Positions 1 through 9,789 of a stretch of DNA of 12,500 nucleotides are shown here, one piece after another (the stretch's first letter is position 1; each line of letters begins with the position of its first letter). The DNA is taken from contig JACVTC010000057.1 of assembly GCA_016946835.1 (NCBI GenBank), positions 360,001-372,500 of the forward strand, given 5' to 3'. This stretch comes from Neocallimastix lanati (nom. inval.). Lineage: Eukaryota; Neocallimastigomycota; Neocallimastigomycetes; Neocallimastigales; Neocallimastigaceae. Position numbers and translations under genes: made by a program. The notes beneath the pieces were generated by a model. The model searched no databases and was not told the DNA's origin. It saw only the letters and a list, made by a program, of their open reading frames with translations.

Positions 1-269
1 TTTTTTGAAATTATATTTATAAAAAATTATTATCAAATAGTTTTTTCTAGATAAGAAAAGTGATAGGTTTTACCCTTATATATATATATATTTATTTTTT
101 ATTTCATTAATTTTAAAATAAATAAAATGAAAAGAAAGATATAAAAATAAAAAATGATACACTTTTTATCTTAAATTAAAAAAGAGAGAGAGATTAAATC
201 CTTAACGAAAAAGTTTTTTTTTTTTTTTTTTTTTTTTATCAAAGAAAAAAATATATATATATGTGGAAC

Positions 270-300
<31 letters not shown>

Positions 301-343
301 AAGAATAGAATAAAAAATAAATTTAAAATAATAATAATAATAA

Positions 344-384
<41 letters not shown>

Positions 385-531
385 TAACAGTTAAACATAT
401 ATATTTATATCAATTTTAATATTATGATTTAATAAAACATAATAATATTTAAAAAATAAATAAATATATATATATTAAAAGTTTAATATTACAAGGTTAA
501 AATTACAAGGTTAAAATTATATATCAAAAAG
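1..531. other. AT-rich intergenic DNA with long homopolymer runs
   Basis: No gene is visible. The stretch contains a T24 run (214-237), an A29 run (270-298) and an A36 run (347-382), with short TA and AAT microsatellites between them. Reading frames that cross it encode only strings of Phe, Leu, Ile and Lys produced by the homopolymers, so I treat them as non-coding. Homopolymers this long are prone to sequencing error, so the exact run lengths are uncertain. Confidence 0.7.
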
Positions 532-746
532 GTAAATAGAGGTTATTAAAAATTAAAAAATTATGGAAAAAAAAAGATATAACAGTAAATAGAGGTTATT
601 AAATATTAAAAAATTATGGAAAAAAAAAAGATATAACAATATATTAGAGTAAATAGAGGTTATTAAAAATTAAAAAATAATGGAAAAAAAGATAACATTA
701 AATAGATGTTATTAAAAAATTAAAAAAATTAAAGAGAGATAAAACA
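532..746. repeat. degenerate tandem repeat, ~53-bp unit, about four copies
   Basis: Units start near 532, 585, 649 and 698. Each opens with GTAAATAGAGGTTATTAAA or a close variant, continues with a short A/T block and TTATGGAAAA, and ends near GATATAACA. Unit 2 carries an extra ~10 nt (ATATTAGAGT region), and unit 4 is the most diverged (TAAATAGATGTTATTAAA). A shorter duplicate, ACAAGGTTAAAATTA, lies just upstream near 491-519. It is an old, decaying minisatellite with no coding capacity. Confidence 0.75.
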
Positions 747-1045
747 ATATATATATTACTTATTATTTTTTAGTGATAATATCATTCATAAATATATATA
801 TATTTTTAATATTAATTTATTTATTAATTATTACTTTTTTTTTTTTATTTGTTTTTTGGTGGATTATTTTTTTTTTTTTTTTTACTTTGTTTTATTTTAT
901 TTGAGGTTAATTATTATTATTATTATTATTATTATTATTTTTTTTTTTTTTCTAAAAAAAAAAATTTAAAATTAAAAATTATAAAATAAAAAATTAAAAT
1001 TTATACTTAATAAATTATTTCTATGATTTTATTATTATTATTATT

Positions 1046-1085
1046 ACTGTTAATTATTGTTTTTTACTGTTAATTATTGTTTTTT
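1046..1085. repeat. 20-bp direct duplication
   Basis: ACTGTTAATTATTGTTTTTT occurs at 1046 and again immediately at 1066, a perfect or near-perfect two-copy tandem repeat that then runs into a T homopolymer. It looks like a small replication-slippage product. Confidence 0.7.
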
Positions 1086-1910
1086 TTTTTTTTTTTTTTT
1101 TTTTTAAATATAAACTTTTAAAAAAAAAAAAATAACTTCATGTATAGTTAAAAAAAAAAATAATAATATAGGTTAAAAAAAAAATATAAAAGGTTATAAT
1201 TAAAATAAAATATATATATAAAAAAAAATTAAAAATATATATATATTAATTATATACTAAAAAAAAATTATTTTTCTTTTTTTTTTTTTTTATCCTTTTT
1301 TCCTTTTTTAAAACTCATCTTAAATTTATATTTCCTTCTTTTTTTTTTTTTACTTTCTTCTTTTTCTTCGAATTCTTCTTTTATATATATATATATTAGT
1401 AGGAAATTATTTTTTTTTATTTAAATAATATAGTAAAAAAAAAAAATAATTAAATAAATAAATTTGGTCTTTTTATATATATATTATATATACTCAATGG
1501 ATCAGTTCCTCTTTAAATATATATATTACTTTTATTATTATTATTTTTATTATTACTTTATTGTTCGTTAATCCTTAAATTATTTTGATAGAATTTTTTA
1601 TTTTATTTTATAAAGGTTTTTTTTTCAATTAATTTGTATTATTTAAACAAATTTATAGGACCATCTTCATTGATAGTCTTGATTTATGTTTTTATAGTTT
1701 GCTTTAATATTGAAATTTTTTTATTGTTATGAATGTGCTTTTTTTGAAAAGATTTTTTATTAATGATTTGATTATTTTTAATTTAGTTTAAATTAATTGT
1801 GTATAAATTATATTATAATTTATGATATCAAAATTGTATTTTTTTTATATTATATTGTTTTTGTTTTTTCTTATTTTTTTTAAACGATATATAGGTATAT
1901 ATTATTTACT

Positions 1911-1916
1911 TTTATT
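1911..1916 (-). promoter_or_regulatory. candidate polyadenylation signal AATAAA
   Basis: On the minus strand an AATAAA hexamer lies about 56 nt after the aminotransferase stop codon, beyond an A17 run (1935-1951). The distance suits a 3' UTR signal, but AATAAA-like words are very common in DNA this AT-rich, so this is only a candidate. Confidence 0.25.
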
Positions 1917-1971
1917 ATTATTGTTTTTAATTTCTTTTTTTTTTTTTTTTTACTCTATTGTAATTATGAAT

Positions 1972-3102
1972 TTAATGAACATTACGAACAACATAATCAA
2001 TAGCTTCAGCAAATTGTTTTACATTCTTAGTATTTAATCCAGCCATTGAAATACGACCATTTTCAGTTAAGTAAATATGGAATTTGCTCATTAAAGCACG
2101 ACATTGTTTAACGTTTAAACCGGTATAACTGAACATACCAATTTGATCAATGATATGATCCCAATTACCTGGAGTCTTTAAATCAACTAAATATTTATGT
2201 AATTCTTTTCTCATTTCGATAATTCTTGAAGACATAGTCTTAAGGTTTTCATACCATTCTTCAGTTAATTCTGGATTATTTAAAACAAGATTAGCAATTT
2301 CAGCACCAAACTTTGGACAATTAGAAACAATGGCTCTAGAAATCTTTGCTAATTGAGTCTGACAACGTTCAGAATATTCTCTCTTAGATGTAACTAAAGT
2401 AAGACAACCACATCTTTGTCCGTATAAACCAAGATTCTTAGCAAAAGATTGAGAGCAAAGAATTTCAAAGCCCATATCGACAAAGAGACGAACAGCATAA
2501 GCATCCTTATCAAGATCACCAGAAGCAAAACCTTGGTAAGCACAATCAAGGAATGGGAAATGTTCCTTTTCCTTCATAGTTTCAGCAATTTTCATCCATT
2601 GAGCTGGAGTTGGATCAACACCAGTTGGATTATGAGCACAAGCGTGAAGTAAGAAGATAGAACCATTTGGTGCATTCTTTATGGCATCAATAATACCTTC
2701 AAAATCTAAACATTTTTCCTTAGCATTCCAATATGGATAACTAGCAATTTTTAAACCAGCATCGGTCATAATAGTTCTGTGATTAGCCCAAGTTGGGTCA
2801 GAAATATAAACAGTTTTGTTATAGAATTTCTTTAAAAATTCAGCACCTAAACGAAGAGCACCAGTTCCAGAAAGAGCTTGAACACCAACGGCTCTACCTT
2901 CCTTAATAGCAATACTGTCTTCACCTAATAAAAGTTTAACAGCTGCCTTTACAAAAGATTGAAGACCACCCATTGGTAAGTATTCATGATTTAATTCTGG
3001 GTTAGAAATTAACATATCAGTAGCTTTTCTAACAACTGGTAAGATCCATGGTTTTCCCTATTAATACATTATTTCACATATTTGTAAAAATTAAATAAAA
3101 TA

Positions 3103-3137
<35 letters not shown>

Positions 3138-3825
3138 ATTTATTTAGTTTTTTATATTTTTGACATTTATCTTATATAATATAATTTTTTTTTCTTTAAT
3201 AAAATATATATATGTTATTTAATTATTATTACATTATCATCTCTGTAAGCACCAACAGTTAAGTTAGTTTTGTTATAATATTTATCAACATTATATTTAG
3301 CAAGAATAGAGAAAATAGCATCAGCTGGAGCTTGTGGAACGGCTTTAAAAAAAGACTTTGGTTCTTTTTTTTTTTTTTTTATTGTCAAATTTATTCAAAA
3401 TAATTTAAAATAATATATTGTATATTTTAAAAGATAAGTATTTCAATTTTAATTATATAATTTTATATATTTATATATATTTAATAAATCTATTATAATA
3501 CAAAAAGTTTTATTCAATAATACTTTAATAATAATAAAAATAAAATATAAAAAATAAATTGTATTTATATTTTTAAATACATATATTCTCTACTAAAATA
3601 TTTTTATTTTTATTTTTATTTTTTCCAAATAATATCCTTTTCTTAAACTTTTAATATAAATTAATTAAATATTTATATTTTTTTTTTAATTTTTTTATTT
3701 TTTTTCGATGTCTCCTTTTACATATTTTTTTTTTCTATAAAAATATAAATATTTAAATATTTATATTCAAACAAATAAATACCATTTAAATGAGAAGCAA
3801 TAAGTGCTATTCTTGAAGCGGCCAT
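1972..3825 (-). CDS. aspartate aminotransferase, three exons, cytosolic-type
   Basis: PLP-dependent fold-type I enzyme interconverting L-aspartate + 2-oxoglutarate and oxaloacetate + L-glutamate. Exons 3825..3783, 3363..3233 and 3057..1972 total 1260 nt: 419 residues plus TAA, close to the usual 400-430. Start: ATG at 3825 in AAAGATGGCC, with an in-frame TAA at 3843-3841. Landmarks in the joined protein: VGAYRDDNGKPW 51-62 (split by intron 2), substrate-site Tyr84, cofactor-phosphate loop SGTGA 121-125, Trp148 (PTWANH), Asn201 (HNPTG), Asp229 and Tyr232 (DCAYQG), Schiff-base Lys265 (SFAKN), Arg273, side-chain-carboxylate Arg299, alpha-carboxylate Arg393 (NGRIS). All expected catalytic residues are present. 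DLDKDAYAVRL and TPGNWDHI recall yeast Aat2, hence a cytosolic-type call. Oddities: GQRCG replaces the commoner GERVG, SNCP replaces SNPP, and the N-terminus is roughly 15 residues longer than Aat2. No neighbouring gene is seen. The function is firm; the compartment is not. Confidence 0.96.
3058..3232 (-). other. intron 2 of the aminotransferase gene, phase 0, 175 nt
   Basis: The sense strand runs from GTAATAATAA (donor at 3232) to ATTAATAG (acceptor ending at 3058). Removing it joins ..YRDDN to GKPWILP.., exactly the conserved family motif, which fixes both splice sites. It contains an (AAT)n microsatellite (about 3111-3137 on the plus strand) and in-frame stops, so it cannot be read through. 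A YTNAY-type TTTAC about 27 nt upstream of the acceptor could be the branch site. Confidence 0.9.
3364..3782 (-). other. intron 1 of the aminotransferase gene, phase 1, 419 nt
   Basis: The donor is GTATTTATTT after ..TTAAATG (3783), and the acceptor is an AG at 3365-3364. The splice creates a Glu codon (G|AA) and the sequence HLNEPKSFFKAVPQAP, which aligns with the family N-terminus. Exon 1 (43 nt) and exon 2 (131 nt) together keep the frame into exon 3. A candidate branch site TTGAC (3388..3384) lies 21 nt before the acceptor. The gap between them is almost wholly a 16-A run in the sense strand instead of a pyrimidine tract. The donor is strongly implied but could shift by a base or so. A downstream AG (AACCAAAG) is a weaker alternative acceptor because it breaks frame. 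Confidence 0.8.
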
Positions 3826-3900
3826 CTTTATTATATTAATTTATATATTAATCTATTTATCTAACTAACAAACAAACAAAAAAAAATAATCCCTTATTTA
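3826..3900 (-). promoter_or_regulatory. presumed 5' leader / proximal promoter of the aminotransferase gene
   Basis: Immediately upstream of the start codon the sense strand reads a GTTT-type tetranucleotide patch (3862-3880), then GATAAATAGATTAATATATAAATT and AAAG before ATG. TATA-like words are everywhere, so no single TATA box or transcription start can be named. It is assigned as leader/promoter by position only. Confidence 0.35.
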
Positions 3901-5028
3901 AATTTTAAAATACTGCTGAAAAAAAATATATATATATATAATATATATATAAAAAAGAAAAAGAAGAGAAAAAAATAAGAAAAAAATTTTATTTATATAG
4001 AAATTAATAAAGCAAAATATTTTTTTATTAATTTAATTATTCGTTCTTTAACATAAAACTATTAAATGACAAATTAACATCAACTATAAAAAAAAATTTA
4101 ATATTAAAAATATCTTGTTATTTATTTAGAATTTAATTATTTATTTATTTATTTATTTATCAACACAATTATAATTTATTTAAATATTCACTTATATAAT
4201 TCAATACATAAAATACATAAATATATACATAAAATTCATAAAAATATACATAAAAATATTTATATTTAAATATGGATTTATTATATATTAGTAATAAACT
4301 AAATATAAACTATCGTATATAAATTATTATATATATTTTATATAAATCATAATATATAGAATATATATTAATTATAAAAATAATAACTTTGAAAAAAATT
4401 TTTTTTTGAATTTAAAGGATACCTATTTGATAGGTCATCATTTCATTTTACACATGATAATATATTATTTATATCAATTCAATGAATAAACTTTAAAATC
4501 TATATTATTCAATATAGTACACAATATATTCTAATATATTTCATAGTGTAAAAGCAATACTATTTTATTTATATTAACTTTTAAATAGTATATATTAGTA
4601 TTCTATTTATTTTATATAGCTTAATATATTGATTAATATATTAGAATAATACTAGAATAGCTTTAATATATATAATTTTAAGTAACAAAATTTTGTTAAG
4701 AGATTTTAGTAATTATAAAAATTTATAAAATCTGCTTGTTCAATGTTATTAAATAAAATATAGAACTGATCAAATTTATTAAATAGAATGATTTTAATAT
4801 ATTTACTTGTACTGAACATTTATTATCAATACATTCATTATATACAAAGCTTAATTTTTATATATAAAAATTAGAAACAAAACAAAATAAAATTAAAAAA
4901 AAATTTGAAATATAAAAAAGAATATATATATATAATATATATAAAACTATTTAATTATAGATATAAATCAATACAATAAAAAAAATTGATTAGATTATAG
5001 AATATAATAATTATTGTAATAATTATTC
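3901..5028. other. AT-rich intergenic DNA, no gene seen
   Basis: This stretch contains (TA)n tracts, an (ATTT)n tetranucleotide run at about 4137-4160, and a loose repetition of ATACATAAA-like words at 4203-4260. Scattered AATATATTAG/CTAATATATT words produce weak AT palindromes. No open frame with protein-like composition and no tRNA-like element was found on either strand. Confidence 0.6.
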
Positions 5029-5241
5029 TTTTTTTTTTTTTTTTTTTTTTTTTATTTATATATATATATAACCACTTTTTTTTAGTATTATTAATTTCAA
5101 TTATGATAAAGTTATTGTAATAAAGTCCCTAAATACTTCATAACTTGAAGATAGTAATATGGAAAAGTTATTGTAATAAAGTCCCTAAATACCTCATAAC
5201 TTTAAGGTAACGACATAACTAATTAAAGTTATATATATACA

Positions 5242-5274
<33 letters not shown>
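5029..5274. repeat. 246-bp fold-back-like element bounded by T25 and A30
   Basis: The left edge is T25 (5029-5053) and the right edge is A30 (5245-5274), so the ends are inverted copies of each other. Just inside them TATATATATAAC (5061-5072) is the exact reverse complement of GTTATATATATA (5228-5239). The centre carries a 39-bp direct repeat (5108-5146 and 5164-5202, one mismatch, 56-bp period) containing TAATAAAGTCCCTAAATAC. Each copy is itself bounded by AAGTTAT and ATAACTT. It may be a small non-coding MITE-like or fold-back element, or a chance arrangement of simple sequence around a real duplicate. No target-site duplication was identified. Confidence 0.5.
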
Positions 5275-5276
<2 letters not shown>

Positions 5277-7169
5277 TTATTTATTCTTTAATAGATTATA
5301 TAGAACAGTTTTTCTTTTCTTAAAGATATATGTATCAGACGAAAATGTTTTAAAAATCAGCCACAAATTAAATGATATAATCCATATGTGGCGCATTTTA
5401 ATTAAATAATTATTAAATAATAATTTTTTAAAATATACAAAAAAAATAAATAAAAAAATATCTTTTTTTTTTTTTTTAAATTTAATAGATATAAAATGGT
5501 AATATAGTAAATGAAATAGTACTTTTTAAATTGATGATTATTATAATATAAAAAAAAAGTTAACCTTTTTATCATTTTTATTTCAATATTTCTTAGGTAT
5601 GAATTTATTGTTAATTTTATAATTCTTTAATATTTGTTCAATTAAATGAAATATATATATAATTGTACTATATACATGAACTACTCTATAAATTCATTTT
5701 CGTTATTATACTAAGTATTTAAATATTAATGAAAACTAAAAAATTCATATTCATCCTTTTTTTTTTCAACATTAATTTCATTGTCATCGCTATTTTGCAT
5801 TATCTCTAATCAATTAATTACTTAAAAAAAAAAAAAAAAAGTTGTATATTTTATTATATTAATGGAATAACTAATTAAACTTTAATATTTTTTTTTTAAC
5901 TCTTTAATAATCATTTATACTAATTAAAGTGTTAAAAAAATATATATATATTAATATCAATATCAATATTAATTATAATAATAATCAATAAGTATGACCT
6001 AGATATAAAAAAAATTATATAATATTCTATTATATAAAATGAATTATGATACTAATTAAAATTTTAATTAATGAATATTAATAAATAAATAAGTAGATTA
6101 ATAAATAAATAAAACTCATGTATATAAGATTAATTAATTAATCATGCTTAATATTATTTTTTTTAAAAAAAAAATTGTATATTAAAAATATTAATATTTT
6201 TTATTTATATAATTATATTATATTCATATATTTATTCAATAATTTACATCCATATTGAAATAAGAATTAATATTAATGAAAAGACAAAAAAAAAAAAAAA
6301 AAAAAGTTTTAAAAATAGTTGTTGTTGTCATTAACCTCACCATAAAAACCATGTTAATGTAGTTGCTATTAAACTTTAATTATATAATATATAACTAATA
6401 TATTAATTTTCTATTGTAAAAATAATTATTTCTACGTTATTTGATTCAATAAATAATTCATACTTTATATAAATGGCAAGAATATAAAATATGTAGAATT
6501 CATGAAATTACGTTTTGTTTTTTAAATATGAAAAAGTATAAAAAAAAAAAATAAAAAATTAAAGTTTTTGCCTAATATATTATTAATATATAATAATATA
6601 CGTATATAATTTATTATAAATATATTGATATTTAAATTGGTTTGTTGATAACGTTAAATTTAATTTATTGATAAGTAAATTGTAATAATAAATCACATGA
6701 TATAAAAAGTTACACAACCCGTATATTTAAATAATTATGAAAAAATAAAAATTTATTAAAATCTATTCAATTTTTTTTTATATTAAAATAAAGCACGTTT
6801 TTTTATAAAGCCACAACAATATTTTGTTATTAACTAAATCCACTTATTTTAATATTAAAACAAAATATAAAATAATTTTTATTTTATAAATATTTAAAAA
6901 AATTGATATTTTAAAGTTTATTACTTTTATTTATATATCCTATTAATTGAATAAATAAGTAATAACTTTCATAAAACAAACAAAAAAAAAAAAAAAAAAA
7001 TGAACATATTAATATTGTTAAAATAAAAATTCTTTATTTTATTATTATTATCAATATTATATATCTTACATAAGATTAAATGTAATTGCACGTGTTTAAA
7101 GTAAAAATAATTTTAAGTAATTGAAAATAAAAGATTAAATCTTTAATTATCTTTAATAAATATTACTTA
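5275..7169. other. AT-rich intergenic DNA, no gene seen
   Basis: Simple sequence predominates: A-runs at about 5824-5840, 6286-6305 and 6983-7000, many AATTAATTAA palindromes, and TAAATAAATAAG-type words around 6080-6115. Slightly richer patches (CCACAAATTAAATGATATAATCC near 5360; CATTAACCTCACCATAAAAACCATG near 6330) show no frame, splice pattern or tRNA-like arms that I can support. Confidence 0.55.
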
Positions 7170-7204
7170 TACTACTACTACTACTATTATTATTATTATT
7201 ATTA

Positions 7205-7254
<50 letters not shown>

Positions 7255-7300
7255 TATTATTAATTATTATTTATTATTATTTATTATTATTATTTATTAT
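7170..7300. repeat. (TTA)n / (ACT)n trinucleotide microsatellite
   Basis: It begins as (TAC)n (TACTACTACTACTAC), passes into a long run of ATT with one ATC interruption, and ends in a degenerate TTATTATTTATTATT stretch. A minus-strand frame starts beyond it but its sequence is low complexity and unsupported. Confidence 0.85.
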
Positions 7301-8574
7301 AACTATCACCATTTTTAGTTTTGTAATTGCTAGTACTTTAAATATTATAAAACCGATATAAAAGTTAATAGTGTTATTATTAAAAAATATTAAAAAATAT
7401 TTATATATAATAAAATTGAAAATCAATATAAAAAATTTTTCAATATTAGAAGAAATAATCAATTATTATATATTCATTTAATAAAAAAAATGATATTAAA
7501 GCTATGTTTTATATTTAGTATAATAAAGAATGATGAAGTTATTCATTTCAAAAAAAAAAAAAAAAAAAGATAGGATAAATTTTTTTTTTTTTTGTATTAT
7601 TAAAAAAGATTTAATTTATAGATAAATTAAAATCAAAAATTTTGATTAGACTATCATTATAATATGGCAAATTGAAAATTTACTTAATATAATACATTTT
7701 TTAATTATTCAAATTTACATTTATCTATTGGTTATATGGCTGGAAAATTTTATGTACAATTATTTCAAAAATGGTTCATCCACTTTTTTTTTAAAAAAAA
7801 AATAACTATAAACGAGAAAACAAAGAATAATATATATATGATAATAATTATTATTAAGCAAAACAAAAAATGTTAGAAACTAATAATATTAAAATTTTTA
7901 TACAATTAATAAAAAATTAATTAATTATATTTTATATACAATTCTTAATTAATAATTATATAATTATATTATTATAATTTTCATAAAACTTCGATCAACA
8001 TTTAATAATTTTGATGAGTATATTACATATGACTTAATTAAAAAATTAATAATTATTGATAAAAGTTAAAAATTAATTATATATCTTAAGATAAAATAAA
8101 ATAGAAAAAAAAAATTTTCAAAATGAATTTCTGTATTCTTTATGATGTATTAATAAATAAATCTATAATTTTGCTATGAATATATATTTATAAATACTTT
8201 TATTACTTTTATATATTTTTCAGTTAAATTTAATATACCTTTAAATATTACAAAAAAAAAAAAAAAAATTACTGGTATATATATATCTATATATTTTATC
8301 TGTCAAAAATTTAACATTTTATGAAAGTACTAATCATTATTTACATATTTATTTAAAATGCAAATTTTAATTATTAATTTATTGTTTTTTATCTGTTATT
8401 TCAACTCATTATAGTCTCTATGAATTATATTCATTTTTAAATGAAGTTTTAAGTTTTATTATCTTTAATTTTTATTATTAGTAGTATTACTATTACTGTA
8501 TTAATATGTAAAAATATATGTATATATTTAATTATCACCAAATAAAATAAACATATTATCTTTTTCTTTCTTGC
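7301..8574. other. AT-rich intergenic DNA, no gene seen
   Basis: This is mixed A/T sequence with short homopolymers (A18 around 7551-7568; A16 around 8253-8268) and AATTAATTAATTATA-type palindromes around 7905-7980. No exon-like codon pattern, RNA gene or mobile-element ends were seen. Confidence 0.55.
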
Positions 8575-8690
8575 TTTTTTTATTTTATTTTATTTTATTT
8601 TATTTTATTTTATTTTATTTTATTCAATCTGTACTTTATATTCATATTCTACTATTTATTTTATTTTATTTTATTTTATTTTATTTTATT

Positions 8691-9789
8691 CAATCTGTAC
8701 TTTATATTCATATTCTACTATTTATTTTATTTTATTTTATTTTATTTTATTTTATTCAATCTGTACTTTATATTCATATTCTACTATTTATTTTATTTTA
8801 TTTTATTCAATCTGTACTTTATATTCATATTCTACTATTTATTTTATTTTATTTTATTCAATCTGTACTTTATATTCATATTCTACTATTTATTTTATTT
8901 TATTTTATTCAATCTGTACTTTATATTCATATTCTACTATTTATTTTATTTTATTCAATCTGTACTTTATATTCATATTCTACTATTTATTTTATTTTAT
9001 TTTATTCAATCTGTACTTTATATTCATATTCTACTATTTATTTTATTTTATTTTATTCAATCTGTACTTTATATTCATATTCTACTATTTATTTTATTTT
9101 ATTTTATTTTATTTTATTTTATTCAATCTGTACTTTATATTCATATTCTACTATTTATTTTATTTTATTTTATTTTATTTTATTTTATTTTATTCAATCT
9201 GTACTTTATATTCATATTCTACTATTTATTTTATTTTATTTTATTTTATTTTATTTTATTTAATCTGTACTTTATATTCATATTCTACTATTTATTTTAT
9301 TTTATTTTATTTTATTTTATTTTATTTTATTCAATCTGTACTTTATATTCATATTCTACTATTTATTTTATTTTATTTTATTAAATCTGTACTTTATATT
9401 CATATTCTACTATTTATTTTATTTTATTTTATTCAATCTGTACTTTATATTCATATTCTACTATTTATTTTATTTTATTTTATTTTATTTTATTTTATTT
9501 AATCTGTACTTTATATTCATATTCTACTATTTATTTTATTTTATTTTATTTTATTTTATTTTATTTTATTCAATCTGTACTTTATATTCATATTCTACTA
9601 TTTATTTTATTTTATTTTATTCAATCTGTACTTTATATTCATATTCTACTATTTATTTTATTTTATTTTATTCAATCTGTACTTTATATTCATATTCTAC
9701 TATTTATTTTATTTTATTTTATTTTATTTTATTTTATTCAATCTGTACTTTATATTCATATTCTACTATTTATTTTATTTTATTTTATT
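8691..9789. repeat. higher-order repeat copy A, 19 units, 1099 bp
   Basis: Pentamer counts along units 2-20 are 6,3,3,3,2,3,3,6,7,6,7,3,3,6,7,3,3,6,3. Core first-base variants are T at 9261, A at 9383 and T at 9500. The same order of counts and variants is repeated in the next 1099 bp. The boundary is set by where the pattern match starts; because units are near-identical, the true breakpoint could lie anywhere within about one unit. Confidence 0.9.

Larger units (their letters stand above)
747..1971. other. AT-rich 3' flank of the aminotransferase gene, no gene seen
   Basis: This stretch holds T- and A-runs, a short (ATT)n tract around 908-939, and a pyrimidine-rich patch around 1265-1385 (CCTTTTTTCC, CTTTCTTC, TTCTTCG). 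A few less AT-biased words occur (CAATGGATCAGTTCC near 1495; GGACCATCTTCATTGATAG near 1658), but no open frame or domain can be tied to them. A short hydrophobic frame from 1822 overlaps the 3' end of the real gene on the other strand and looks like composition noise. Confidence 0.6.

Noticed and set aside
171-398. Minus-strand 75-codon frame rich in Phe and Ile
   Set aside because: It is made by A/T homopolymers read as Phe and Lys codons; no domain, and run lengths are unreliable.
1822-2037. Plus-strand 71-codon hydrophobic frame resembling a membrane peptide
   Set aside because: T-rich DNA always yields Phe/Leu/Ile frames. Its 3' end overlaps the aminotransferase terminal exon antisense.
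2449-2652. Plus-strand 67-codon frame
   Set aside because: It lies wholly antisense to the well-supported aminotransferase exon 3.
1972-3825. Plasmodium origin suggested by the extreme AT content
   Set aside because: As I recall, the Plasmodium aspartate aminotransferase is highly diverged. This protein keeps fungal/animal cytosolic-type motifs such as HACAHNPTG and TPGNWDHI, so a fungus-like source fits better.
7277-7462. Minus-strand 61-codon frame
   Set aside because: It is low-complexity Ile/Asn/Phe sequence partly inside a trinucleotide repeat, with no recognisable family.
8571-9263. Plus-strand 230-codon frame with an apparently repetitive protein
   Set aside because: It is the satellite read in frame. 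Units of 46, 71 and 76 bp break the phase, and the same peptide recurs in shifted frames.
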